The notes under the pieces are model-generated. The model had not been told where the DNA came from. It saw only the letters and a program-made list of their open reading frames with translations, and ran no database searches. From the NCBI RefSeq assembly GCF_029395495.1, contig NZ_CP113918.1:806001-870000 (forward strand): DNA of 64,000 bases. The letters are read 5' to 3'. Numbering within the stretch: the stretch's first letter is position 1; every line of letters starts with the position of its first letter. Below are positions 47,491 through 56,148 of the stretch, piece after piece. This DNA comes from Bifidobacterium sp. ESL0769. GTDB lineage: Bacteria > Actinomycetota > Actinomycetes > Actinomycetales > Bifidobacteriaceae. A program made the translations under genes and the position numbers.

Positions 47491-47646
47491 AAGTCGGTTG
47501 GAAATCATCCTCAAGGATGAGGTATGGATTTCTTGGCATTGTGCAGCAGAAGTAATAATTCATTCCTACGCACGATGGGGGAGACGGGCGGATTCCTTTA
47601 GAATCTGAGGTAACAGACAAGCAGCGACCTCAACAAAGGAGTCCAC

Positions 47647-48894
47647 ATGAACCCCAACAACATCTACGGCAACAACGCCGGCAGCGATTTCCACAGCATC
47701 ATCAACCCGAACTTGGGCGGTGGCGACGGCGCGAATGCAAGCGGTAACGTGTACGCAAACAACAATCCGAACGTTGCAGCCACGCCGAATGCCGATGTTC
47801 CGGCACCTTCCTTCATCCCGCCGCAGACGCAGCAGCATTCGCAGGGGATGCCATCGGCATCTCAACCCCAGCAGCATTCACAGCAGGCGGCAGCATCTCA
47901 ACCCCAGCAATACTCGCAGCAGCTGGCGGAATCCTATCCTCCGATGTATCAGCAGGCCACGCAGTCGGCACAGCCGCAGCAATTCCAACAGGTCCCGGCG
48001 CAGTCGCCGCTGTTCCCGCCGGTTCAGCCTCAGGCCCAGCAGCCGATGCAGCAGACTCCCGTCCAGACCCAAGCCCAACCGCAACAACACAAGGAGTTCG
48101 CGGTCGAGGCCATCGATCTGGTCAAGGACTACGGCATGGGCGAAAACGCGGTGCACGCGCTGCGCAATGTCAACGTCGGTTTCGAAAAAGGCAAGTTCAC
48201 CGCCATCATGGGTCCTTCCGGATCCGGCAAATCCACGATGATGCACACGCTCGCCGGCCTTGATTCGGTGACCAGCGGCAAGGTCGTTCTCGGCGGGCAG
48301 GACATCACCAAGATGAACGACAACCAGCTGACCATGCTGCGCCGCAATGAAATCGGCTTCATTTTCCAAAGCTTCAACCTCCTGCCGATGTTCACCGCCG
48401 AGCAGAACATTCTGATGCCCTTGACGCTCGCCGGTGCGAAAGTCGACAGGAAGTGGTTCAACACGTTGGTCGAAACCCTCGGGCTTACCCAGCGCTTGAA
48501 GCACCGCCCCAACGAACTTTCCGGCGGCCAGCAGCAGCGCGTCGCCATCGCCCGCGCCCTGATTTCCAAGCCCCAGGTGGTCTTCGCCGACGAACCGACC
48601 GGCAACCTCGATTCTGTTTCCAGCGCCGAGGTCCTGAGCTTCCTCAAACGTTCCGTGCGAGAGTTCGGCCAGACCGTGGTGATGGTCACCCACGACGCGG
48701 TGGCCGCCTCCTACGCCGACCGAGCCATCGTCTTCGCCGACGGCCGCATCGTCGCCGATGAGCAACATCCCACCGCTGAGCACATGAGCAATTTGTTGAT
48801 GGAGGAAAGCGAACGAGCCGCTCGGCAGAGCGCGGCACCCACGATGGCTCAGCTCATAAACGGCAAACCTAGGCACGCGCAAGTCGTGCAGTGA
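47647..48894 (+). CDS. MacB/LolD-type ABC transporter ATPase with Gln/Pro-rich N-terminus
   Basis: 415 residues. Residues 1-149 are a Gln/Pro/Ala/Asn-rich tail, containing a 36-base direct repeat (at 47857 and 47893; SQPQQHSQQ then SQPQQYSQQ). The ATPase domain follows: Walker A GPSGSGKST (189-197), Q-loop FIFQSFNLLPMFTAEQNI, signature LSGGQQQR, Walker B VVFADEPTGNLD and switch His VTHDAVAA. The LPMFTA... pattern marks MacB/FtsE-like exporters or lipoprotein movers. AAAGGAG precedes the ATG. The next gene, 200 bases on, supplies the FtsX-type permease. Confidence 0.92.
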   Translation: MNPNNIYGNNAGSDFHSIINPNLGGGDGANASGNVYANNNPNVAATPNADVPAPSFIPPQTQQHSQGMPSASQPQQHSQQAAASQPQQYSQQLAESYPPMYQQATQSAQPQQFQQVPAQSPLFPPVQPQAQQPMQQTPVQTQAQPQQHKEFAVEAIDLVKDYGMGENAVHALRNVNVGFEKGKFTAIMGPSGSGKSTMMHTLAGLDSVTSGKVVLGGQDITKMNDNQLTMLRRNEIGFIFQSFNLLPMFTAEQNILMPLTLAGAKVDRKWFNTLVETLGLTQRLKHRPNELSGGQQQRVAIARALISKPQVVFADEPTGNLDSVSSAEVLSFLKRSVREFGQTVVMVTHDAVAASYADRAIVFADGRIVADEQHPTAEHMSNLLMEESERAARQSAAPTMAQLINGKPRHAQVVQ

Positions 48895-49091
48895 ATCGAT
48901 GGGATCATAGCGGTTTCGTTTGGGCTTGGCAGCTGGATTCATGTTGACGCAATGATGAAAATCGTCAAATAGTGGCAATCGTAGCTGCAAACAATCCAGC
49001 CGATAATAAAAAGCCGAAGCGAAACTTAGCGAACAATCTCCATCAATCACTTGGCAAACGAACTTGTAGACGAAAAGCAAAAGGAACCAAA

Positions 49092-51815
49092 ATGTTCTCA
49101 GTAACACTCAAACTTATGAAAAAGAGCGGGAAAATGCTCATTCCCGCCGGCATCGCCATCCTCATCGGCACCGCCTTCATCGCCGCGACCTTCCTGTTCG
49201 GCTCGTCGATGAACGATTCGCTGCGCACCCAGCTCACCGCGCAATTCGGCCAGGCCAACTACATCATCGCGCCCGCCGACGAGCTCAAGGCGCAGACCAC
49301 CGACAGTGACAGCGACATGAAAACCGTGGATGATCTGAAACTTGACCAGATCCGCTCGATTGATGGCGTCACCGGCGCAACGGCTTCCATCAGTTCCGAG
49401 GCCGAGTTTTTACATGGCAGCAAACATGTCTCCGGCATGACGACCACCACGTCGAACGATCCGAAACTGATGCTGGTCGGCATTGCGCAAGGACGACAGC
49501 CCAGTGCCGACGATGAGATCGCGCTGCCGCGAGGCATCGCGCAGAAACTTGGTGTTGGCATCGGCGACCAGGTCACTGTCAATAGCAAAACCTCTTCACA
49601 GCAGGGAGCGCAGGCGTCGGGCGGGCAGAACCGCTCGGTCAAGGTCGTGGGCCTGACCGACGATCCGCGTGGCGCCTTCGGCTTCTACGGCGGCGGGGCC
49701 GTGGTCTCTGACAACATTATGGCCGGTCTCAATGGTGTCCGTAGTTTTGGCAAGATTCCGGCTTTCGCCATCCTGCTTTCCATTGATCCTTCCAAATCCG
49801 ACGTGGCCGTAAAAGCCATCAAAGCCGATCTGCCGCATTATTACACCATCGATTCGCGTGCCAAGATTGGCGACGACGCCATGAAGGCCATGTCAGCCAC
49901 CAGCACCACGCCGGTGACGATGTTCCTCACGGCTTTTGGCATCCTCGCCATGCTCGTGGCGGCGTTGGTCATTGCTAACACCTTCCAGGTCATGGTCGCT
50001 CAGCGTCGGCGCACGCTGGCGTTGCTGCGTACTATCGGGGCCACAAAGGGTCAGCTGTACCGTTCGGTACTGATTGAAGCCGCGCTTTTGGGCCTCATCG
50101 CTTCCTTGCTGGGTATCGCCGCCGGCATCGGGCTTATGCAGTTGATGTGCTCCACCAAGTTCATTGGCGGCGATGGGGCGCAGATGCGTTTGGTCCTTTC
50201 GTGGCAGGCGTTTGTGATTCCGCTGATATTCGGCGTAGTGATGACCATTCTTGCTTCTCTCACCTCGGCCCGTTCCGCTACTTCCGTAACCCCGCTGGAG
50301 GCGCTGCGCCCGATGGAGCTTGCCGATGACAGACGACGTGCCGGACGTGTCCGTGCCGTAATCGGCGTGCTGATGCTCGTTCTCGGAGCCGTGTTGATTG
50401 CCGTCGGTGCCAGCAGGATGCCGAAAGTCATGAACGACAATGTGTCGAATGGCAACGACAAGACCTATGAGCTGGCACTGCTTAGCGCGGTAGGCGGTTG
50501 CGCGTTGCTCTTCGTCGGGCTTGCGGTCACCGCGACATTCTGGATGCCGGTATTGATGCGCGGAGTCGGCGCTCTCGTCTCGCACCTCGGACCTTCCGCC
50601 AAGATCGCCGACGCGAATATCCAGAAGAACCCGCGGCGTGTGTCCGCCACCGGCGTGGCCCTCTTGATCGGCGTCACTCTCGTTTCCACCATCGCCACCG
50701 GCGCGGCTTGCGGCAAAGCGACTTTGGACACCGCGCTCGATTCGCGTTACAGCGTCGATATGGTGGCCGAAGGATCCGGACTCAACCAGAAAACTGCCGA
50801 CAAACTTGCGAAAGTAAAGGGCGTTTCCGAAGTGCTTTACGCACCCACGGTGGTGGTACAGGCCAAGGATTCCGACCATCTGAACACGCCGATGCTGGTT
50901 GTCGGCGTCCGTTCGACAGCACAGCTGCAACGGGTGATGCACACCGACCTTGGTGGTACCGAACTGGGTGGCGATACCGTAATCATGCCCAAGACCTCCG
51001 CTTCGACAGGCAAGAAGCTAGATGTCGCAGGCGGCACTGTGAAGCTCACCCCGCAATCCGAGGATCAGGGTGAGAATGCCGCGAAGAGCACGAATGCCAA
51101 CGGCTCGACTGACGCCAACCATGCTGGTTCTTCTGCCACGCGTTCCTTCACCGTTCGCCAGGTCGATTACCGGTCCATCAGCAAGAATTACGCTGCAGTC
51201 GCCTTCGTCGATATCGCACATTTCGACAACGGTTCCTTGCCGTCCACCGGTCACATCGAACTGATGAAAATCGGAGGTGCCGCCGGATCGGGGCAGCAAG
51301 GCGATTCGCTCGCTGATGTTTTCGAAAGGGCACAGAGCGTCACCGAAGGTTCCGGTGCCGTCGCGCTTTCCGGTCCGATCGCCGAGCGCCAGCAGTGGGA
51401 CAAGAGCATCGACCAGATCATGACTCTGCTTGTCGCTCTGCTTGCCGTTGCCGTGTTGATCGCGCTGATCGGCGTGGCCAACACGCTGAGTCTGTCGGTG
51501 ATCGAACGCACCCGCGAATCGGCCACCCTGCGTGCCATCGGCATGACGCGCGGCCAGCTCAAGCGCTCCCTGGCTTGTGAGGCGCTCCTGATCTCGCTGG
51601 TCTCCGGCGTGGCCGGTGTGGTGCTCGGTACAGCATTCGGCTGGCTCGGCTCCTACATGGTCTTCAGCCTCTACGGCAAGACGGCCTATCTGTTCGACTG
51701 GAAGTTCAACGGTGCGGTGCTCCTGATCGCCGCGCTCGCCGCCCTGGTCTCGAGCATCTTCCCGGCCCGTCGTGCGGTGAAGACCCCGCCGGTCGCCGCC
51801 CTCGCCGAGGCGTAA
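49092..51815 (+). CDS. FtsX-like ABC transporter permease (large, two extracellular regions)
   Basis: 907 residues. Membrane helix near residues 14-35, a large external domain (about 36-275), three helices (about 280-410), a pair (about 455-540), a second external domain (about 560-770), and three C-terminal helices. Two FtsX-type repeats are visible (MVAQRRRTLALLRTIGATKG and VIERTRESATLRAIGMTRG), as in the MacB-like permeases of actinobacteria. The start at 49092 (MFSVTLKLMKKSG) has AAGGA upstream. Substrate unknown; candidates are antimicrobial peptides or lipoproteins. A terminator follows the stop. Confidence 0.92.
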   Translation: MFSVTLKLMKKSGKMLIPAGIAILIGTAFIAATFLFGSSMNDSLRTQLTAQFGQANYIIAPADELKAQTTDSDSDMKTVDDLKLDQIRSIDGVTGATASISSEAEFLHGSKHVSGMTTTTSNDPKLMLVGIAQGRQPSADDEIALPRGIAQKLGVGIGDQVTVNSKTSSQQGAQASGGQNRSVKVVGLTDDPRGAFGFYGGGAVVSDNIMAGLNGVRSFGKIPAFAILLSIDPSKSDVAVKAIKADLPHYYTIDSRAKIGDDAMKAMSATSTTPVTMFLTAFGILAMLVAALVIANTFQVMVAQRRRTLALLRTIGATKGQLYRSVLIEAALLGLIASLLGIAAGIGLMQLMCSTKFIGGDGAQMRLVLSWQAFVIPLIFGVVMTILASLTSARSATSVTPLEALRPMELADDRRRAGRVRAVIGVLMLVLGAVLIAVGASRMPKVMNDNVSNGNDKTYELALLSAVGGCALLFVGLAVTATFWMPVLMRGVGALVSHLGPSAKIADANIQKNPRRVSATGVALLIGVTLVSTIATGAACGKATLDTALDSRYSVDMVAEGSGLNQKTADKLAKVKGVSEVLYAPTVVVQAKDSDHLNTPMLVVGVRSTAQLQRVMHTDLGGTELGGDTVIMPKTSASTGKKLDVAGGTVKLTPQSEDQGENAAKSTNANGSTDANHAGSSATRSFTVRQVDYRSISKNYAAVAFVDIAHFDNGSLPSTGHIELMKIGGAAGSGQQGDSLADVFERAQSVTEGSGAVALSGPIAERQQWDKSIDQIMTLLVALLAVAVLIALIGVANTLSLSVIERTRESATLRAIGMTRGQLKRSLACEALLISLVSGVAGVVLGTAFGWLGSYMVFSLYGKTAYLFDWKFNGAVLLIAALAALVSSIFPARRAVKTPPVAALAEA

Positions 51816-51838
51816 AAGGTCAAGGTATCAGCAGTCAA

Positions 51839-51882
51839 TAAAAAATCCGTTCGCTTGTCAGTACGAAAGTGAACGGATTTTT
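51839..51882. terminator. Bidirectional terminator between ABC permease and response regulator
   Basis: ATCCGTTC-g-CTT pairs with AAG-t-GAACGGAT, flanked by A-run on the left and T-run on the right, so it can stop transcripts from both the plus-strand permease and the minus-strand regulator. Confidence 0.85.
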
Positions 51883-51897
51883 TATATTGAGTGAAAG

Positions 51898-52782
51898 TCA
51901 CACTAGCTTGTTGTCGTAGGCGAAAACGACGGCCTGCACACGGTCGCGCGAGTAGGTTTTCTGCAGGATATGGGCGACGTGGGTTTTCACCGTCGGCAGG
52001 CTGATCGAGAGCTTGTCCGCGATCTCCTGATTGGACAGGCCGTGCGCGATTTCGACCAGCACCTCGCGCTCGCGGTCGGTCAGCGTATCAACGGCCGGAT
52101 CGTGATAGGTAAGTGGTGCGTCGCCGGCGCCTTGTCGCGTCGCCTGGGTACCAAAGTCACGGTTCAGGCTGTTGGCGGTGCCATGGTTATCTGCATTGAG
52201 GAACCGGCTACCAACGTTGGCGTTACTCGTGCTTTTATCGTTACTTATATGGCTCAGTGAGCTATTGTTGCGGACATTGCCAAAGTCGCCAGAACTCTTC
52301 GCCGCGGCCCGCGTCGCACCCAGCTCGCCTCCGACCATCTTCTCGATGAGCCTCTTGGTGGCACTCGGCGCGATGATGGCGTTGCCCTGATAGACCGTGC
52401 GAATCGAGGAGAGCAGCGTCTCCGGCTCGGTGTCTTTCAAAAGGAACCCGGAGGCACCGGCGTCGATGGCACTCATTACGTATTCGTCCAAATCGAATGT
52501 CGTTAGAATGATGACGTGGGTTTTCGGAGCATCATTCCCCGCCTCGCGTTCCGCGTCAATGATGAGCTTGGTCGCCTCGATGCCGTCGGTGCCGGGCATA
52601 CGCACATCCATCAGCACCACATCCGGCTTCAGATCAAGGCTCAGTGACACTGCTTCGGCACCATTGGAGGCCTGTCCGACCACTTCCATGTCGTCCTGCG
52701 AGTCGATGACCATGGCGAAACCTGCTCTCACCAGCTCCTGATCGTCGGCGATAAGAACTCGGATAGGCTGCGTTTCACTCAT
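51898..52782 (-). CDS. LuxR-family response regulator with long low-complexity linker
   Basis: 294 residues (typical about 210-220). Receiver domain with IADDQ, phosphoacceptor Asp59 (VVLMDVRMPGTDG), Thr in IILTTFDLDEY and Lys in GFLLKDTEP. The linker (about 151-230, Asn/Ser/Gly-rich) replaces a short helix; C-terminal helix-turn-helix begins LTDREREVLVEIAHGLSN and continues ISLPTVKTHVAHILQK. No clear ribosome site upstream. Partner of the kinase encoded 450 bases upstream in the same direction, and convergent with the MacB-type ABC pair, a plausible target. Confidence 0.92.
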   Translation of the reverse strand: MSETQPIRVLIADDQELVRAGFAMVIDSQDDMEVVGQASNGAEAVSLSLDLKPDVVLMDVRMPGTDGIEATKLIIDAEREAGNDAPKTHVIILTTFDLDEYVMSAIDAGASGFLLKDTEPETLLSSIRTVYQGNAIIAPSATKRLIEKMVGGELGATRAAAKSSGDFGNVRNNSSLSHISNDKSTSNANVGSRFLNADNHGTANSLNRDFGTQATRQGAGDAPLTYHDPAVDTLTDREREVLVEIAHGLSNQEIADKLSISLPTVKTHVAHILQKTYSRDRVQAVVFAYDNKLV

Positions 52783-52850
52783 AGTTCAAGGTTAGCAAGA
52801 CGCGGCGGCAAAAGTTGGTGAAGACTGTTTTGGAATTCAGCTGCCGAACC

Positions 52851-53165
52851 TGCACTTTTTGAACGCTACTGCCATAAACCTACAAGTTGCAGTGTCCTAG
52901 ATGCATGTTTTTAGCGGAAGCGTCGGGAAAGTGCATGTTAGCAAGCCTAAAGTGCACTTTTGCCACGTTGTCGTCAGGGGAGGCAGGATATGCATTCTCG
53001 CCACATCTCCTGATGCTGCTGTCCAATCAGTGCAAGTTAAGCCGGCATGAGTGCAGTTTTTCGACGCTGCTGTCGGGGAAGTGCAAGTTGTGGTGTCCTG
53101 AATGCAGGTTTTGAGTGTTAGTGTCGGAAAAGTGCATGTTAGCAGGCCTAAAGTGCACTTTTCTG
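52851..53165. repeat. Imperfect 51-bp tandem repeat array between kinase and regulator
   Basis: TGCA-x-x-TTTT anchors occur at 52851, 52902, 52953, 53052, 53103 and 53154: spacing 51, 51, 99 (51+48), 51, 51. Each unit also holds AAGTGCA or a relative about 30 bases in; where units meet, AAAGTGCACTTT (palindrome) appears. Read on the plus strand the unit is 17 codons, C-x-F-x4-SGKC-x-L-x3-[EK], but stops interrupt it (for example TGA at 53112), so it is not an intact gene. It fills most of the 450-base gap 52783-53232. Confidence 0.8.
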
Positions 53166-53232
53166 GCAGAAGAGCGGAGCATGAACCCGTTAGCGTATTA
53201 CGTTAACTCCATGGTCGCAGTGATTGACACGT

Positions 53233-55830
53233 TCAGTCTGTGGCTGCGCCGTTCCCCTCATTTTCCGTTCCCGCCACGGGATGCAGCAGCGGCTGGGACG
53301 TGTCCGGATTGTCGTCGCTGCCGCCGGTTTCACGAAGTACGCGCAACAGTTCCCGCATGTGGGCAAGCGCCTCACGTCCCTGCTCGCCGATGGTGCGGAA
53401 GGCCGAAGTAATGGCTTCCGGGGAAGTGGTTACGCCGGCAGAGGCATCAGTGTCGAGCATGGCAAGTCCCGCGTCGGCTTTCGCGATAACACCGGCCAGG
53501 GTCTCGCTCACCTCGCCGCGAATCTGCGCGCCGATCCTTTCGCGTTCGCTGTTGGCCGCCAAGACTTGTTTTTTGGCACTTTCCGCTTCCAACGCCTCGT
53601 GCCGGGCTTCAAGCACCATCGCGTTCGTGCCGCTCGCCCGGACCCATAACGCCGCCCCGATTGCCACGGCACATATTGCCAGTGAGAGGAAAAGCAAGCC
53701 GGCAATATCGCGAGGATAGACGCCCTGTGTTGCTTGTATTCCGGAGTGCCTCTGTCGGTTCATCACCCAATCCACCAGCGTCGGATAACCCATGAATGAC
53801 CCGTTGAACCGCAAACTGAACAGCACGCAACCAATCAGTGTGGCAACCGTCGCCCAACGGCGTGAGTGGCCTTTTCCATAGAGGCACACCGAATACAACG
53901 ATATCGGCGCGGAGAACACGGCCAACGGTATCTCCGGCACGAAGCACAGCGCGAAAGCCGCCGTAACCGCCATGGCCGCCGCGCTCGATCGCGGGAAACG
54001 GCGGCGAAACACCAGGGCAGCAAACACCACAAGGCTGATGACGGTGGTTGTGACTTTCGTGGCAAATGTGGATGCGTGCACGACGGTGCTGAACGACATG
54101 GTGCGTGTGCTGTCGTTGTAACGGAAGGTCACTGTGCTCCACGGGAAGATGATAGTCATCAAAACCAAGGCGATGATGGCGTCGGCCAATAAGTAATGCT
54201 GTGCAAAGAAGCCGGATACGCGTTCTGCCCAGTTGAGATTGATGGTGGGTTGGCTGGTTACTGGTTTCGTTGTGGGGCTGTTTGTCTTTGCCGAGAGGTT
54301 TGCGAACCAGGAATGGCGAGAGGTCTTGATGTCACTTGTTTTACTGTCCTTGCCAGAAGATGAACTACCGAGAGGTCTGACGTGATCATTGGCGGATTTG
54401 CTATCATTGGTTCGATAATCGACCGGTTTGACATTGAAGGATTCATTGTCATCGGTATCGTGTTCTGTGGGTTTCACCTTGCCGGGTTGGGAACTGGCCG
54501 ATATTTCTGTCTTTGCTGTCGCTTCTGCTGTTTCGTCAAACGGCAGCGTTACGTCGACTTCGAAGCCGCCACCGGCCCGAGACCCGGCGATAACCTTACC
54601 GCCGACGGTCTCGATACGTTCACGCATGCCGGTGAGCCCATAGCCGGGGCGATGTCCGTCTAACGTAGCAGCAGCGCCGTTGCCGTTATCACGCACGACC
54701 AAATGCAGCCCGTTCTCGTTCCAGGTCTCCTCAACCTTAACGGTAACGCCGTCGCCCGCGTATTTGCGTGCGTTGGTCAGTGCCTCCTGCACCGCGTGGT
54801 AGAGGGCGGATTGTGCCTTATTGCTTAGGCGTTCCGGTTGCGGGCGAATATCGCCGCCGACAGTTCGTAGTACATTTCCGTTTGTCGCCCGAACAGTTGC
54901 ATCGGCCTGCGTTATAAGCCCTGCGATATCGCCATAACCGGCGTGGGAACTTCCTCCGAACGTGCTTAAGAGACCATCCATGTCATGCTGCGCCCGTTTT
55001 GATTCGTGCCTGATGGTCTCCATGATTTCTCGCGCTTTGGCAGGGTCTTTTGCACCTGCGTAGCGCCCGCCGTCGGACTGGACGATGATGGTGGAAAGCG
55101 TGTGGGCCACCACGTCGTGCATATCGCGGGCGATGCGTGCGCGTTCGGCGGTGCGGGCGATGTCGAGATCTTCCTGTTCGCGAGCTGCCAGTGCCTCATT
55201 ACGTTCCCGCAGCAGGGATGCGGTGGCCAGTCTCATTCGAGAGCGATACCCTAAGAAACACGCGGCGGCGAGCGCGGTGACGATGCAGACGAGCAGGAAA
55301 AGTGCGGTCGCGGCGAGGTTTCTTCCGCAGGTTCCGCTCATTCCGGAAGTGTAAACGGTGCGGCAGGAATCATAGACTGAACTTGCCGTGTCTCCGGCAT
55401 AGCCGGGATTATGCAGCGGCCCGACCTCCGAGCCCCAGGTGATCATCGGCGCCGCGGCGATGCCGATGACGAACGCCAACGTAATAAAGACCTTGCTGCG
55501 TGCAGGGTTTCCGTAGGCGATGACCGAATAGAGCATCACTACTGCCAGCAGGTCGCCGAAAACGTAACTTGGCCCGACAACCAGCTGCAGGACGGTCAGG
55601 ATCGCGAAAGCCAGTGTCGCGCCCTGCGGGTGGCTGCGTCGAAAGATGCTGGGAATGATGAGCACGCATGACCACGCAATCTGCCAGCCAGCACTGTAGC
55701 CAATCCATAGCCCGCCTTCGTTGCTGGACGTGCTGACGCAGGCAAAGAGCAACGCCACCAGCACCGGCAGGAAGCTCCCGACCACCGGGTCGCGCGTCAG
55801 CCATCTGCCGAATCGCCGTATCTTGCTCAT
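53233..55830 (-). CDS. Histidine kinase fused to a second, degenerate histidine-kinase half
   Basis: 865 residues. The first half is a complete kinase: membrane sensor (about 18-130 and 170-195), phosphoacceptor His238 in ARIARDMHDVVAHTL, second DHp helix, and ATPase domain with N box YHAVQEALTNARKY (about 344-357), G1 RDNGNGAA and G2 GYGLTGMRERIETVGG. A Ser/Lys/Thr/Asn-rich linker (about 430-530) follows, then a new set of helices (about 548-730) and a DHp domain in which ERIGAQIRGEVSETL replaces the histidine by Arg771 and has no ATPase domain. The second half cannot phosphorylate. Probably senses through two membrane parts. Confidence 0.85.
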   Translation of the reverse strand: MSKIRRFGRWLTRDPVVGSFLPVLVALLFACVSTSSNEGGLWIGYSAGWQIAWSCVLIIPSIFRRSHPQGATLAFAILTVLQLVVGPSYVFGDLLAVVMLYSVIAYGNPARSKVFITLAFVIGIAAAPMITWGSEVGPLHNPGYAGDTASSVYDSCRTVYTSGMSGTCGRNLAATALFLLVCIVTALAAACFLGYRSRMRLATASLLRERNEALAAREQEDLDIARTAERARIARDMHDVVAHTLSTIIVQSDGGRYAGAKDPAKAREIMETIRHESKRAQHDMDGLLSTFGGSSHAGYGDIAGLITQADATVRATNGNVLRTVGGDIRPQPERLSNKAQSALYHAVQEALTNARKYAGDGVTVKVEETWNENGLHLVVRDNGNGAAATLDGHRPGYGLTGMRERIETVGGKVIAGSRAGGGFEVDVTLPFDETAEATAKTEISASSQPGKVKPTEHDTDDNESFNVKPVDYRTNDSKSANDHVRPLGSSSSGKDSKTSDIKTSRHSWFANLSAKTNSPTTKPVTSQPTINLNWAERVSGFFAQHYLLADAIIALVLMTIIFPWSTVTFRYNDSTRTMSFSTVVHASTFATKVTTTVISLVVFAALVFRRRFPRSSAAAMAVTAAFALCFVPEIPLAVFSAPISLYSVCLYGKGHSRRWATVATLIGCVLFSLRFNGSFMGYPTLVDWVMNRQRHSGIQATQGVYPRDIAGLLFLSLAICAVAIGAALWVRASGTNAMVLEARHEALEAESAKKQVLAANSERERIGAQIRGEVSETLAGVIAKADAGLAMLDTDASAGVTTSPEAITSAFRTIGEQGREALAHMRELLRVLRETGGSDDNPDTSQPLLHPVAGTENEGNGAATD

Positions 55831-56020
55831 AATGCAAGACTATCGCAGGATGGCCGCCTCCGGTATCGTGCTCAGGAATGACGTTTGGTTTCGGTAAGGG
55901 AAAATTTGAGATTGACACATTTTGCGTAATTTGAAACGCTGAAAACCGTGGAGAATCAACGAATTGAACTTTTCGTTCGGCCTCGATGGAGATATTCTAT
56001 TTTGCTGAATGCCGATTATG

Positions 56021-56026
56021 TATAAT
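56021..56026 (+). promoter_or_regulatory. Putative -10 box for the S33 peptidase gene
   Basis: TATAAT at 56021 within TTATGTATAATAAC, 123 bases before the gene start; the matching -35 (TATTTT) is poor. The rest of 55831-56148 is AT-rich, with no gene seen. Confidence 0.4.
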
Positions 56027-56148
56027 AACAGAAATATGTATTTCACTGTGTGGCATTTTTTAGTCGAATAATGGATGTTTGACCGGAGTATGCACAGCGG
56101 TTGTTATACAGTAAACCATTGGATTGCCGAAGTTATCAAGGGGGAAGT

